Part shown: piece after piece, positions 52,811 to 63,600 of the stretch | Layout: every line of letters starts with the position of its first letter | How positions within the stretch are numbered: the stretch's first letter is position 1 | NCBI RefSeq assembly: GCF_036227225.1 | Contig: NZ_CP109444.1 | Location: forward strand, 2,046,001-2,110,000 | Source: Streptomyces sp. NBC_01478 | GTDB lineage: Bacteria; Actinomycetota; Actinomycetes; Streptomycetales; Streptomycetaceae | Reading direction: 5' to 3' | Length of the DNA stretch: 64,000 nucleotides | Notes under the pieces: generated by a model | Databases searched by the model: none | The model's input: only the letters and a program-made list of their open reading frames with translations | Told to the model about the DNA's origin: nothing | Program-made: the position numbers and the translations under genes

Positions 52811-53575
52811 TCAGGCTTGGTCGGTGGGCATGACCCAGAGTTCGGCGATCGCCGCGTGCCGGGGCCGGGTCACCATGTAGGTGATCCCGTCGGCGATGTC
52901 CGCGGGGACGAGGCGCTCGTGCTGCTCGTTGAACGGGTCGAGGATCTCGGCGCGGATGGTGTCGTTGTTGTGCGAGAGCAGCTCGGTGTCGACGGCACCG
53001 GGCTCCAGGACACCCACCCGTACATGCCGGCCGGCCAGCTCCTGCCGCAGCGACTCGGTGAACCCGTTCACGCCGAACTTGGTGAGGTTGTAGACCCCGT
53101 AGTTCGCCCATGCCTGGCGGCCGGCGATCGAGCTGACGTTGACGATGTCGGCGACCTGCCGCGGCCCTTCCTCAGCGGCCTTGAGCAGGTGCGGCAGGGC
53201 GGCGTGGGTGGTGTGGAGCAGGCCCTGGACGTTGACGGCGATCATGCGTTCCCACTCCTGGGGATCCGCGCCGACGACCGGTCCCAGCAGCATCAGCCCG
53301 GCGTTGTTGACCAGGATGTCCAGCCGCCCGAACCGTTCGACCGTCTGCCACACGGCTCCTTCGGCCTGGTTACGGTCGGTGATGTCCGCCTCCACCGCGA
53401 GCGCGGAGCCGCCGGCCTGGGCGATCTCGTCGGCCAGCGTTTCCAGGCGGTCCTTGCGGCGGGCCACCAGAGCGACCGTGGCCCCCTGTTCGGCGAGTCG
53501 GCGGGCGGTGTCGGCGCCGATACCGCTGCTCGCGCCGGTGACGAGCGCGACGGTGCCGGTCAGTTTCGAAGCCAT
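52811..53575 (-). CDS. short-chain dehydrogenase/reductase (SDR)
   Basis: A 254-residue classical SDR. NAD(P)-binding [20 protein letters not shown], structural [14 protein letters not shown], catalytic Ser in [12 protein letters not shown] and Y/K in [13 protein letters not shown] are all present. The arginine-rich region after strand 2 ([11 protein letters not shown]) suggests NADPH. The ATG at 53575 is set by family. It is a cargo gene, cotranscribed toward the aldo/keto reductase. Confidence 0.93.
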   Translation of the reverse strand: MASKLTGTVALVTGASSGIGADTARRLAEQGATVALVARRKDRLETLADEIAQAGGSALAVEADITDRNQAEGAVWQTVERFGRLDILVNNAGLMLLGPVVGADPQEWERMIAVNVQGLLHTTHAALPHLLKAAEEGPRQVADIVNVSSIAGRQAWANYGVYNLTKFGVNGFTESLRQELAGRHVRVGVLEPGAVDTELLSHNNDTIRAEILDPFNEQHERLVPADIADGITYMVTRPRHAAIAELWVMPTDQA

Positions 53576-53793
53576 GGGGGTTGTCCTCTTCTCCAGACGT
53601 ACGGGGTAAGGGCAGGCAACAAGCTGCGCTCTCCTGCGTGCTGTTACCGCGCACTCCTTAAATGATCTGTGCCGTGCGGCAGGCCCGCTGTCCGGGCAAC
53701 CGCCGCCCAGCTGGACTATCGGGCGAGGTTCTCGCCGAAGAGCGGGGCGGCCTAGGTGAGGGCCCGGTCCCCCGCTCGGCGGTCTGCGGCGTC

Positions 53794-54207
53794 TCAGCCA
53801 TGCCCGCAGCCCCGTCCGCTGCTCCGCACTCCGCCGTACTCGGTGTCGCTGACGTGTTCGAGCCAGGCGACCTCGTCGGTCTCCCACAGGGCGAGGTGGG
53901 TCATGAACTGGTCGGGTGCCGCGCCATGCCAGTGTTCCTCGCCCGGCGGGGTCCAGACGACGTCGCCGGGGCGGGCCTCGATGATCTTGTTGCCGCGGGA
54001 CTGGATCAGGGCGATGCCCTCGACGATGTAGAGCGTCTGGCCGAGGCCGTGGCTGTGCCAGGCGGTCCGGGCGCCGGGCGTGAAGCGGACCGTGTTCGCT
54101 CGGGCACGGGACGGCTCCTCGCCGCGGTAGATCACGTCGGCATAGGCATCACCGGTGAACCACTGCGCGGGCAGCTTCATGGTGGCCGGCTTCTTCAGGA
54201 GCTCCAT
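53794..54207 (-). CDS. cupin-domain protein
   Basis: A 137-residue single-cupin protein. The metal motif is TAWHSHGLGQTLYIVEG (HxH, with Q in place of the usual Glu spacing), and the second is GEEHWHGAAPDQFMTHLALW (HxH and H). This matches the (R)-mandelonitrile lyase-like / carboxymuconolactone-associated cupins frequently encoded with SDR and AKR genes. Enzymatic activity is uncertain. It lies within the five-gene cargo operon; an extra C-terminal GGVRSSGRGCGHG tail looks unusual and may reflect a late frameshift. Confidence 0.85.
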   Translation of the reverse strand: MELLKKPATMKLPAQWFTGDAYADVIYRGEEPSRARANTVRFTPGARTAWHSHGLGQTLYIVEGIALIQSRGNKIIEARPGDVVWTPPGEEHWHGAAPDQFMTHLALWETDEVAWLEHVSDTEYGGVRSSGRGCGHG

Positions 54208-54382
54208 CAGGTTCTCGTTCCCTGGTAGGCGGTGGCTGGGACGGGCAGTAGGTCAGGCTGCCGAGGACGGATGGCGTGGTCGTCCGTGATGTGCTTCATC
54301 CGGGCGAGCCGGGTGCGTACCGGCCGACCGCAGGGGATGGGAGTCGGCAGCCGCCAGGTGGGATCCGACGCTCTGCGCCGGG

Positions 54383-54829
54383 TCAGTGCGCGTGGGGTGC
54401 CGGTTCCAGAACCAGGACCGGAATCTCACGGTCCGTCCTTGTCTGGTACTCGGCGTAATCGGGGAACGCCTCTACCGCCCGGGCCCACCACAGCGCCTTC
54501 TCGTCCCCGGTCACCTCGCGGGCCAGCATGTCCTCGCGCGCCGGGCCGTCCTGGAGCTCGACCCGGGGCTCGGCCACCGCGTTGTGGTACCAGACCGGGT
54601 GGCTGGGGGCTCCGGCCATGGAGGCGATGACGGCATAGGAACCGTCATGCTCCACGCGCATGACCGGGGTCTTGCGGATCTTGCCGCTCTTCGCGCCCAG
54701 GGTCGTCAGGATGACGACGGGAAGTTCCTGGAGCGTCGTTCCCTGCGTGCCGCCGGAGCTTTCGTACAGCTCCACCTGGTCACGTACAAACTGTGCCTTG
54801 CTCGGCTCGTACTCGCCTTTGAGGGGCAT
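54383..54829 (-). CDS. F420-dependent nitroreductase-family (DDN-like) protein
   Basis: A 148-residue flavin/deazaflavin-dependent oxidoreductase of the DDN family: [40 protein letters not shown] and [20 protein letters not shown] are the three family blocks. Relatives in mycobacteria use cofactor F420 to reduce quinones or nitro compounds. The ATG at 54829 (MPLKGEYEP) fits; an upstream extension lacks resemblance. It is a cargo gene of the transposon. Confidence 0.9.
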   Translation of the reverse strand: MPLKGEYEPSKAQFVRDQVELYESSGGTQGTTLQELPVVILTTLGAKSGKIRKTPVMRVEHDGSYAVIASMAGAPSHPVWYHNAVAEPRVELQDGPAREDMLAREVTGDEKALWWARAVEAFPDYAEYQTRTDREIPVLVLEPAPHAH

Positions 54830-54908
54830 GGTGACTCTTCTCCGTGCTGTCGGAACCACACCCGGCGCGGTCTTGCGCACCGGCCGGGGGTGTGGGGCCC
54901 GGGGTAGG

Positions 54909-55754
54909 TCAGGCGTGGGCGTCGTCGTGGCCGAGGTCGCCGCCCAGTTCGCGCGAGGCCCCGGCCTGGGCGAGGAGCTCCGTCGCCTTGGCCTCGGCGG
55001 CCTCGATGGCGTCCGCCCCGGCGACGAAGCGCAGCAGCGGCTTGTCCTGGCCGGCGATGGTCAGCAGGGCGCGGGCGAGCTTGGCGGGGTCGCCGGGCTG
55101 CTGGCCGTTCATGCTCTTCATGCCCTCGACCCGCGGGGCGGTGCGCTCGGCGTAGTCGTCGATGGACAGCTCGGGCCAGGTGGTGGTGCCGTCCGTGAGG
55201 AACTCGGTGCGGAAGTAGCCGGGCTCCACGATCGTGGTGTGGATGTTGTACGGCTCGACGTCGTAGCGCAGGGACTCCATCCAGCCCTCTTCCGCGAACT
55301 TGGAGGCGGCGTAGGCGGAGGTGAACTCCATGCCGACAAGCCCGGCGGTCGAGGTGATGGTGATGACGTGGCCGGCGCGCTGCTTGCGCATGATCGGCAG
55401 GACGGCGCGGGTGACGTTCATCGGGCCGAAGAGGTTGGTCTCGAACTGCTGGCGCATCTGCGCGGGCGAGATCTCCTCGAAGTAGCCGGTGAAGAGGTTC
55501 CCGGCGTTGTTGATCAGGACGTCGATGCGGCCGAAGCGGTCAACGGCGGCCTGCGCGGCGGCCTCGGCGTCCTCCAGGCTGGTGACGTCGAGCCTGGTGA
55601 CCAGCAGATTGTCCTGCGGTCCGCCCAGGGTCTTCTCGACCTCTTCGGGGCGGCGGCCGGTGGCGACGACCTGGTGGCCGGCGGTGAGGGCCTCGCGGGC
55701 GATGAGGGTGCCCAGACCGCGTCCGGCACCGGTGACGAGAATGACCTTGCTCAT
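54909..55754 (-). CDS. short-chain dehydrogenase/reductase (SDR)
   Basis: A 281-residue SDR. The nucleotide motif is [17 protein letters not shown], then [19 protein letters not shown], and the active-site tyrosine and lysine are in [12 protein letters not shown] longer C-terminal domain follows. It belongs to the group often annotated as oxidoreductases of unknown substrate controlled by XRE/MmyB regulators. It is the first gene of the cargo operon and divergent from the regulator at 56001, 247 bp away. Confidence 0.92.
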   Translation of the reverse strand: MSKVILVTGAGRGLGTLIAREALTAGHQVVATGRRPEEVEKTLGGPQDNLLVTRLDVTSLEDAEAAAQAAVDRFGRIDVLINNAGNLFTGYFEEISPAQMRQQFETNLFGPMNVTRAVLPIMRKQRAGHVITITSTAGLVGMEFTSAYAASKFAEEGWMESLRYDVEPYNIHTTIVEPGYFRTEFLTDGTTTWPELSIDDYAERTAPRVEGMKSMNGQQPGDPAKLARALLTIAGQDKPLLRFVAGADAIEAAEAKATELLAQAGASRELGGDLGHDDAHA

Positions 55755-56000
55755 GGGGGGATTCCTTTCGGGCGCCGTGATCCGGCACCCGCTGTGTGCG
55801 GGGGTGACGCATGGACCGCCGACAGTGCCGCAGAGGGGGCTGGGAGCGGAGGCACGAGCGCCGTCCGTCCGGACGGTTCACACCGCTGTGGGCGGTGCAC
55901 CATCAACAAAACCGCTTGTCACGGGAGTGTGGGAGTCCCTCTTGAGGGGGTCACTGACAGGGACCCCCAACCCGGCCGGAGCACTCGTAGAGTGAAACGC

Positions 56001-56960
56001 ATGGCAGGCAGAAACGACCCACAAGGCGCAAACCGGGATATTCGCGATGATTTCCGTGCAGAGATCCGAGAATTTCTCGGCACGCGACGGGCCAAGGTCA
56101 CCCCCGAGCAGGCCGGACTGCCCCTGTACGGCGGGGAGCGCCGGCGGGTCACCGGGCTGCGCCGCGAGGAGGTCGCCCTCCTCGCGGGCATTTCCAGCGA
56201 GTACTACACCCGCCTGGAGCGCGGCAACGCCACCGGCGTCTCCGAGGGCGTCATCGACGGCATCGCGCAAGCACTGCAGCTCGACGAGGCCGAACGCATC
56301 CATCTGCTCGACCTCCTGCGCGGCGCCGGCACGACCCGCCCGCCACGCCGCCGCCCGGCCCAGCAGCGGGTACGGCCCACGGTCCAGCGCGTCCTGGACT
56401 CCATGGCCGGCACACCCGCGTTCATCCTCAGCGGCCGCGGGGACATCCTGGCCGCCAACCACCTCGGGCGCGCCCTGTTCTCCCCCGTCTACGCCGACCC
56501 CACGCGGCCGCCGAACAACGCCCGGTTCGTCTTCCTCAGCCCGCATGCCACCGAGTTCTTCCGCCACTGGGACGAAGTCGCCAACGACGCGGTCGCCATG
56601 CTGCGCGCCGAAGCCGGACGCGACCTCTACGACAGGCGACTGACGGACCTGATCGGGGAGCTGTCCACCCGCAGCGAGGAATTCCGCCGCCGCTGGGCGG
56701 CCCACAACGTCCGCATGCACACCACCGGGGTGAAACTCCTGCACCACCCGGTCGTCGGCGACCTCGACCTGCCCTTCGAAACCTTCCCGCTCCCCGACGG
56801 CCCCAGCCAGTTCCTCCTCACCTATACCGCCGAGCCGCACTCCCCCTCGCAGGACGCCCTGAACCTGCTGGCCATCTGGGCTACGACCAACGACACCATC
56901 GAGCGGTCTGCGCCGGCCAAGGACTCTGAGCCAGCCGACTCGGCCGAGACACCCGACTGA
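56001..56960 (+). CDS. XRE-family regulator with MmyB-like ligand-binding domain
   Basis: A 319-residue regulator. The N-terminal HTH (about 35-95) has RRVTGLRREEVALLAGISSE and YYTRLERGNATGVSEGVIDG; the C-terminal two thirds is the MmyB-like PAS-type domain (PTVQRVLDSMAGTPAFILSG, ILAANHLGRALFSPVYADP). Such proteins bind fatty-acid-like ligands and typically regulate an adjacent SDR gene, as here. The ATG at 56001 is in a GTGAAACGCATG context; longer frames upstream have no family match. It is the only plus-strand gene of the transposon cargo. Confidence 0.93.
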   Translation: MAGRNDPQGANRDIRDDFRAEIREFLGTRRAKVTPEQAGLPLYGGERRRVTGLRREEVALLAGISSEYYTRLERGNATGVSEGVIDGIAQALQLDEAERIHLLDLLRGAGTTRPPRRRPAQQRVRPTVQRVLDSMAGTPAFILSGRGDILAANHLGRALFSPVYADPTRPPNNARFVFLSPHATEFFRHWDEVANDAVAMLRAEAGRDLYDRRLTDLIGELSTRSEEFRRRWAAHNVRMHTTGVKLLHHPVVGDLDLPFETFPLPDGPSQFLLTYTAEPHSPSQDALNLLAIWATTNDTIERSAPAKDSEPADSAETPD

Positions 56961-56981
56961 ACGGGATCAATGGTCCGGGTG

Positions 56982-59900
56982 TCACGCCGGGGTCGCGGCT
57001 GCCTCATCGTGCGGGGTGCGTGGGCCGGGCATTGTCGCCCGGATGGGCAGGTCCAGGTCGAGGCGGCTGTTCATGTCCAGCTCGAACCGGCCGTAAGGGT
57101 TCACGTGCGTCCAGAACAGCGGCGACAGGGCCCGGCGATCCGCGTCGGTGAGCCTGTCCACCCACTCCTCATCGGCGAGGACCTGCTGCATCAGCAGTGT
57201 GTTGACGTGCACGAGCGCGGACTGGAGCAGGTGCAGCGCGAGCATGCTGACCTCCTGGGACTCCTTGTCCACACCGGCCAGGTCGCCGTCCTTGCCGTAG
57301 AAGAGGTCCTTGTTCGCGGAGTTCCAGTTCTCCACGACCTGCAGTCCTTCGTGGATTTCCTGCCGCATTTCGACATCGGCGAGGTAGTCGCAGACGAACG
57401 CGGTCCGCACCGCCCGCCCGAGTTCTTCGATCGCCTGGTAGGTGGGGTGCTTGGGCCCTCCGCGGGTGAAGCGTCGCAAGACCTGCTCGGCCTCGGCGGT
57501 GCCCAGACGCAGGGCGGTGGTGTACTTCACGATCTGGTCGTACTGCTGGGCGATCAGGTCCCAGTTGATCGTCTTGGTGGAGAGCACCGGCCCCAGATTC
57601 GGCCACTTTTCGTCTTCCCCGGCCGCCGGCCGGTACAGCTTCGCGGAGCCGATGTTCTTCAGCCTCGGCATGAGCTTGAAGTCGAGCATGTGGGCGAAGG
57701 CGAACCCGACGATGGAGGCGCCGTGGGTGTCGGTGTACTGCCGATCCACTTCCATGTCGGTGCAGTGCCGCAGCACGCCCTCGATCATCGAGGCGACCTC
57801 GGAGGCCGAACAGGACTTGAGCTGGGAGTAGATGCACACCGACTTCCGTTCGACGTGCCAGTAGATCATCACCCCGGGGCCGCGGTAGCGCTGGTGCCAC
57901 TCGGTCATCAGGTTGGAGGACCAGGCGCCGAACTTGCGGCTGTCGGAGGCGCACGCCGTGCCGGCGCCCCACCACATCTCATCGCGGACGGCGAAGGTGG
58001 CGTTCACGAGCTTCCGCAGGGCCGCGCGCATGTTGGCCCGGTTGACGAACAGGTGCCGCACCCGGCGCAGCGTTGCTTCCGATTCGCCGTGCTTGCCGGT
58101 CACCGCGACCCGTTTGATCCCCATGTTCGTGCCCAGGCCGAACAGGACCAGCAGCAGCCGACGGCGCAGCACGTCCTTCGACAGCGTCTCGCGGGTGGCC
58201 ACCGAGGTGAACTCCTCGATGAACCCGGTGTCGAACTCGGCGTACTTCAGGATGTCCAGCAGGTCGATGGTGCCCCAGCGTCGCTCGATCTCCCCCTTGA
58301 TCGCCACCAGGGACTCCGGCTCTTCCTGCTTGCCGCGCGGGGAGACCCTGATCCACGGCTCGCCGTGTTTCTTGACGAGCGACACCCCGCCCGTCGTACC
58401 CTCCGCCAGTGCGGTCTCGAAGCGGTCCAGCGAGGCGCGGAGCCTGTCTTGAAGGGCGGTGATGAACTCGCCGGAGTCCTGCGGCTGGCCCAGCGCGGCG
58501 TAGTGCACGTCCCGGTTGTCCTCGAAGTCCGCGGGCAGGTCGTCCTCCGGGTTGCGCCACCGGTTCGCCCCCACCACCCAGATCTCCCGCCGGCGCACCG
58601 CGTCCCGCAGCGCGACCAGCACGCACAGCTCGTACGGGATGCGCTCGACACGGCCCTTGTCGTCCACCACCGCCGCCCGCCACTGCTCGGGCACCACACC
58701 CGCCAGCGGCACGCTCTCCGCCGGATCGAAGAACGCCCCCTCCTTCAGCGGCTGGTCCAGGTAGCGCTGGAGCAGGTCGATCGCGTCCATCACCGGCCGG
58801 TAGGAGGTGTTGTTGCACTTCAGCTCCAGCGCACCCAGCAACGGCGAGAGCATCCGCCGCCAGTGCGCCGAGTACGACGACCGCAACACCGTGCGCACCC
58901 GGGCCTTGTAGCGGGCCTCGTTCGCTGCGGCCTCCGCCGCCAGGGCCTTCAGCGTCTTCTCCCCGCCGACCACCGGGTAGATCACCCGCCGCACCGTGCC
59001 GGACGGCTCGGACAGGGCCGCCTCGGCGACCCGCAGCAGCATCGCATCCTTGCCCCGAATCCTCTTCAGCTCGGCGTTGAGCTCCTTGTCGACCTTCCGC
59101 TCCGCCCGAGTGTTGATCTTCAGTACGAGCTGGATGAACAGGTCCACCAGCGAGTCGGTGATCTCCGTCTGCCGCACGTGGCACAGCGCGGCCAGCAGCG
59201 TCAGGCGCCTTGGAGGCTTCATCCGCTCCAGGTTCGCCGGGTACTCCTTCGACGCCCGTGCCCGCCACGCGTCGACCAGCTTCTCGGACACGTCGGCGAA
59301 CAGGTCGGCGGGTAGCTCCAGCCGCCGGACTCGTTGGAGCTTGTTCACCTCCGCCAGGAGGCTCTCCAGCCCCGGCGCCCCCGGGTCGGCTTTCAACTCG
59401 GCGAAGTGGGAGCGCCCGCCGCCCGACACCGCGCCCTCACCATCCCCTTCACCGGCCGTCTCGTCCTCGCTACCGGCGACCAGGTCCTCCAGGCGCGAGC
59501 GCGTCGCGTGCGAGATCCGCTCCACCCTGCTGCGGCAGAACCGGGCCTCGAAGTCCGTGACCGCCCGACCCACCAGCCGCTGCACTTTCGCCGGGGCCGG
59601 CGGCTCGACGTGGTCGTTGCGGCACCGGGCCACCACGGCCGCCATCAGACGCTCCCGAGAGAGCTCCACCGGGCACAGCTCTGCGGCCAGCCACTCCGCC
59701 AGCCGCTCCTGGTCCTCCTCGGTACCTGCCCGGAATCCGAAAACCGTACGGATCTCTGTGCGATGCCGGGTGATCGCCCGGCCCTGCCAGTCGTACGAGG
59801 CCCACTGCTCGGCCGGGACCTTCACCTGCTGGGCCACGTACGCCACCGCAGGCGCCGGTACTTCTCCCACGCTCTCAGGGAAACGCGCCTCGACCTCGAA

Positions 59901-60023
59901 GAACTTCAGCAACAGAGCGAAGCCCAGCCGGTTCGCCCCGGTCTTGTTCCGGAGCCGCACAACCTCGTCCTCAAGAAGCGTCCAGACCTCGATCAGGTCC
60001 TCCGGCTCCCACTCCTGCCGCAC
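56982..60023 (-). CDS. tnpA: Tn3-family transposase
   Basis: A 1013-residue transposase. The N-terminal DUF4158 part ([38 protein letters not shown]) is followed by the DDE catalytic domain, with D694 ([10 protein letters not shown]), D765 ([12 protein letters not shown]) and E898 ([15 protein letters not shown]), almost exactly the canonical positions. Full-length and uninterrupted, so probably active. The start at 60023 lies 103 bp inside the right inverted repeat. It is transcribed leftward, with the cargo regulator gene ending 22 bp before its stop. Confidence 0.97.
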   Translation of the reverse strand: MRQEWEPEDLIEVWTLLEDEVVRLRNKTGANRLGFALLLKFFEVEARFPESVGEVPAPAVAYVAQQVKVPAEQWASYDWQGRAITRHRTEIRTVFGFRAGTEEDQERLAEWLAAELCPVELSRERLMAAVVARCRNDHVEPPAPAKVQRLVGRAVTDFEARFCRSRVERISHATRSRLEDLVAGSEDETAGEGDGEGAVSGGGRSHFAELKADPGAPGLESLLAEVNKLQRVRRLELPADLFADVSEKLVDAWRARASKEYPANLERMKPPRRLTLLAALCHVRQTEITDSLVDLFIQLVLKINTRAERKVDKELNAELKRIRGKDAMLLRVAEAALSEPSGTVRRVIYPVVGGEKTLKALAAEAAANEARYKARVRTVLRSSYSAHWRRMLSPLLGALELKCNNTSYRPVMDAIDLLQRYLDQPLKEGAFFDPAESVPLAGVVPEQWRAAVVDDKGRVERIPYELCVLVALRDAVRRREIWVVGANRWRNPEDDLPADFEDNRDVHYAALGQPQDSGEFITALQDRLRASLDRFETALAEGTTGGVSLVKKHGEPWIRVSPRGKQEEPESLVAIKGEIERRWGTIDLLDILKYAEFDTGFIEEFTSVATRETLSKDVLRRRLLLVLFGLGTNMGIKRVAVTGKHGESEATLRRVRHLFVNRANMRAALRKLVNATFAVRDEMWWGAGTACASDSRKFGAWSSNLMTEWHQRYRGPGVMIYWHVERKSVCIYSQLKSCSASEVASMIEGVLRHCTDMEVDRQYTDTHGASIVGFAFAHMLDFKLMPRLKNIGSAKLYRPAAGEDEKWPNLGPVLSTKTINWDLIAQQYDQIVKYTTALRLGTAEAEQVLRRFTRGGPKHPTYQAIEELGRAVRTAFVCDYLADVEMRQEIHEGLQVVENWNSANKDLFYGKDGDLAGVDKESQEVSMLALHLLQSALVHVNTLLMQQVLADEEWVDRLTDADRRALSPLFWTHVNPYGRFELDMNSRLDLDLPIRATMPGPRTPHDEAAATPA

Positions 60024-60125
60024 CGGTGCCTCCGCGCCTCAACCAACTGGATCTCCCCATCGTGGCGACCACTCGCCCCACCTGGACGGAAAGCGCAGAA
60101 CCCCACCACAGCCCCATCACGTTCT

Positions 60126-60166
60126 GCTACATGACGGGTGGCGGCAGCTATACGAGAACACGGCCG
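60126..60166 (-). repeat. right terminal inverted repeat of the Tn3 element
   Basis: The complement reads CGGCCGTGTTCTCGTATAGC then TGCCGCCACCCGTCATGTAGC, one base different from the left end. It defines the outer end of the element at 60166; the next bases are AATTG. Confidence 0.92.
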
Positions 60167-60254
60167 AATTGACACGGACATCCCACCTACGCTCACGCCT
60201 TTCCCGGTGAGCTTTGAATGACGGACTTCCCACCACTGAATGCAGAACGTACGG

Positions 60255-60290
60255 CCCTGTGCGCCTGTCCTTCCGGAGAGGCGCACAGGG
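60255..60290 (-). terminator. terminator of the RHS toxin/immunity operon
   Basis: CCCTGTGCGCCT (60255-60266) and AGGCGCACAGGG (60279-60290) make a perfect 12-bp stem with a 12-nt loop, 12 nt beyond the immunity gene's stop codon. Confidence 0.85.
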
Positions 60291-60301
60291 CGGGTCCGAT
60301 C

Positions 60302-60658
60302 CTACGAAGCGGCGTCTGCGTTCACCTGAGTCACCCTTGTCCCGGCGATCCCCAGTGCCTCGACGATCCGCTCGGCGGCTGATGCGGAGAAGAGACCGCT
60401 GGTCACGCTCAGGCCGAATTGAGGCGTGGGAGGATGCTCCACCTCGCGCAGCAGGAGGAACGCCTCCCCATCGGCCGGAGAGAAGGCGAAGCAGAGCCAC
60501 TCCGCCAGGCTGTCGCAGGTGGTCTCAGCGCTACCCCACCGCTCCTCCAGCGCCGCACGGTCGATATCGACCTCAGCAAGCCATTTGATGTCGCGCGAAC
60601 TGACATCCCCTTCGGGGATCCGCTTCAACTCCGCCGGGTCCAGCTCTCTCAGGTCCAT
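60302..60658 (-). CDS. putative immunity protein for the RHS toxin
   Basis: A 118-residue acidic protein (MDLRELDPAELKRIPEGDVS, DIKWLAEVDIDRAALEERWG, SLAEWLCFAFSPADGEAFLL) with no recognised family. It starts 2 nt after the stop of the RHS gene and is followed by a terminator, the standard place for the cognate immunity gene of a polymorphic toxin. The call is from position, size and charge, not homology. It probably binds and neutralises the C-terminal toxin domain in the producing cell. Confidence 0.7.
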   Translation of the reverse strand: MDLRELDPAELKRIPEGDVSSRDIKWLAEVDIDRAALEERWGSAETTCDSLAEWLCFAFSPADGEAFLLLREVEHPPTPQFGLSVTSGLFSASAAERIVEALGIAGTRVTQVNADAAS

Positions 60659-60660
60659 CT

Positions 60661-63600
60661 CTACCGCACCTCTGTGACGATGATCGGAATGGAAGCCCAC
60701 TCCTCGCCATCCATCTCGAATTCCTTGACACCGTCTTCCACGCCAGCCTCCCAAGAAGCGTACCCAGGTCTGTTGTTGACCTTGGGCTTCACAGTGGTGA
60801 AGAACTCCAGGCTTCCCGGCTTGGCGCCCTTGGGGATGGGGCCGACGTGTGCCTGGGCGGTGGCATTGCCACCCCACCGTGGGATCTTGCCCCACAGCTC
60901 GCTGGACTCCGCGATGGACCGTGCGTTTGCAGTCGTTTGCGACTTCGAGGTCAGCCGGTGGAACGGGCCATACAAGGTCACTGGCCCCTCCGGCAGACTC
61001 TTGCCCGCGGTGAGAGCCTTGGCGCCCGCTCCGACAGCTGCGCCACCGATCGTCAGGCTTCCGCCGGACGCACCGCCGGTCACTGTCTCCGCGATCTCTG
61101 CGGCGCATACCGGGGCCGCGGCCAGGCATCCTTCGCCCAGAGCGACGGCCACGGGCGCGGCGGCCACGGCCAACGACACGACCGCTACAACGCCCAGCAC
61201 GACCTTCTGCCAGGTCGCGAGCTCTGGAGTGTCGGGCAGGTCGTCGGCCTTCGAGTCGTAATAGGGATTCGTTCCCATCGCCCAACAGGACCGGCACTGA
61301 GATCCGTCTCTCCGCTCGGGCTTCGGGTCAGGCCCCTTCTTGAAGACCACCTGGGCAGATTTGATGGGCCCATCCGTGCGGACCGTGACGGTCATGGTGC
61401 CGCTGCCGGTGCCGCCTCCCGTCTTCTGGTACTGGAAGGTCTGGGTGTAGGTCTTGCTGGAGTGGTAGACCCATGTACCGCCGGGGCCCATCGTCATGTA
61501 GTCGTGGTAGCTCCCACCCTTGCCGTCGCTGCACCCGCGTTCGCAGTCTGTGATCGGCCGCAGGCCGGTGGGGTCGGACTTGGTGACGGGGGTGTTGTTG
61601 GCGTAGGCGTACCCGTTGAGGGACTCGTGGTCGTCGGGGGCCAAGATGGGGTCGACGGAGAGGAAGCGTCCGGTGGCCGGGTCGTACTCGCGGGCGCCGA
61701 CGTGGGTGAGGCCGGTATCGGTGTCGGTTGGTTTGCCGAGGAAGCCCTTGTCGTCGGGCCAGGCCGACGGGGTTGCACCGCGCGCTTCACCGAATGGCTT
61801 GGTGTAGCGACGGGTGACGGCCTGGGTGATGGCGTCCACTGTCATCGAGGCGGTGCCGTGGTGGTCGTCGACCATCCAGGACAGGCCGGTCTCGGTGCGG
61901 ACGGCGGTGGCGTCGCCAGCCGGGTAGTAGCGCTGAGCGGTGAACTTCTTTGCGGCCGTGTCGTACTGGAGTTCCTGACCGGCCAGGTAGAGGACGGTCT
62001 TGGTCGGACCGCGGCGGATCAGGAGTTCGCCGTTCGCGTCGTAGAGGTAGTCGGTGGTCTTGCTGCCTTCGGTGAGGCGGGTCAACTCCCCTTCTATGTC
62101 CCAGTCCAGGCTTTGAGTCGTGCCTGTGGTGCCGTACCTCTTGGTCGTATGGCCCAGCTCGTCGTACTCGTACGACTTTGCCGCAGTGGTGCCCACCGTG
62201 ACGGACGTCATCGTGTGGGGCTGGCCGGTGCCGTTGGTGTTGACGGCGGGGTAGCCGTAAGCGGTTTTGGTGTCACCGCCGGTCTTGTGCTCGGTCTGGG
62301 TGTCGCGCAGGCCGCCGGGCTTGTAGGCCCAGCTGGTCCAGTACGGGGCAGGTCCGCCGAGGGCACTCGCCGAGCGGGCGGTCGCGCAGTCGTTGGAGGA
62401 CGGGGTCCAGGCTTCGGTAAGGCGGCGATAGCCGTCGTAGGCAAAGCACTGGGTGTCCTTGCCGCCCGCTTTGTCGGTGACCGACTTGACGTTGCCGGTG
62501 GTGTCGTAGACGTAGTCGACGTCGCTGGTGTTCCCGGTGTTGGTCTGGTCGACCGTGTGGGTGTTGGACAGGCGGCGGGTGCCGTCCTCGTAGCGGTTGA
62601 GGATCTGGAGCTGCTTGGCGGCGGTGGAGGTCCCCAGGCGGGTTTCCTCGATCTCGCCGTACGGGGAGTAGCCGATGTTCTGGACGTAGTCGGTCATGCC
62701 GTCGGTGCCGGTGAGCATGCCGAGGCCGTTGTAGCTGTTGGTGACCGTCTCGGCGGGCAGGCCAGCCACCGCGGGCATGGAGGTGGACTGGACGGTGCCG
62801 TCGATGTTGTAGGCGGTGGAGGTGGTGAAGGTCTGGGGCGCGCCAGCAGTGACCAGGGGGTCGGTGGCTGCAATGACGGTCTTGGTGCCCTTCGGGCGGC
62901 CGAGCGCGTCGTAGCCGGTGACCACCTGGGAGTAGATCTTGCCGGTGGTGCCGCCGACATAGCGGATCGAGGCCGTCGGCAGTCCCTTGGCCAGGGTGTC
63001 GTAGGTGAACTTGGTCAGTTGGTGGGCGTTGTCCTTCACCCCGTCCCAGGTTCCGGTCGTGCGGCTGAGTTCGTCGTAGTCGGTGATCAGGGTGCGGGAA
63101 GCGCCGTCGAGAGTGGTCGAGACCGTCAGCGGCTGGTCGGCGTCGTTGTAGGTAGTGTCGACCTTTCCCTTGTCGGGGTCGGTGGATGTGGTCTTGCGGC
63201 CGCGCAGGTCGTAGTCGTACGTCCAGACCGCCCCGTCCGGGCCGGTCATCTTTTTGAGCTGGCCGCCGGGGGTGTACTCGTACAGGGTGCGGGTGTAGTC
63301 GCTGCCCGTCGGGACGGGGCCGCCATACTCGCGGCGTTCAGTGGTCCGGCCGCGGGCGTCGGTGATCGTCAGGATGCCGGTGCCGCCCTCGGCAGCGGTG
63401 ACGGCGGTGCGGTCGCCCTGGTTGTCGGTCTTGGTGCGCCATTTCTCCTGGGCGTAGACCCGGAAGACTGATTCGGTGGCGCGTCCGGCTGCGTCGAAGA
63501 CCGTCTCGGTGGAGGCGGGGACGGAGCCGGTGAAGGTGTTGGCCAGGGTGCCCGAGGGGGCGTTGTTGTCGTGGATCTGGCTGTTGGCCATGTAGGCCAG

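Noticed and set aside
56970..59315. 781-codon plus-strand frame opposite tnpA
   Set aside because: The opposite strand carries a canonical full-length Tn3 transposase with its DDE residues; this frame is rich in His/Arg/Leu and has no motif.
60847..63471. 874-codon plus-strand open frame opposite the RHS gene
   Set aside because: It is a shadow of the RHS coding frame: Val/Gly-rich translation, no family motifs and no ribosome-binding site. The minus-strand RHS protein has clear YD repeats.
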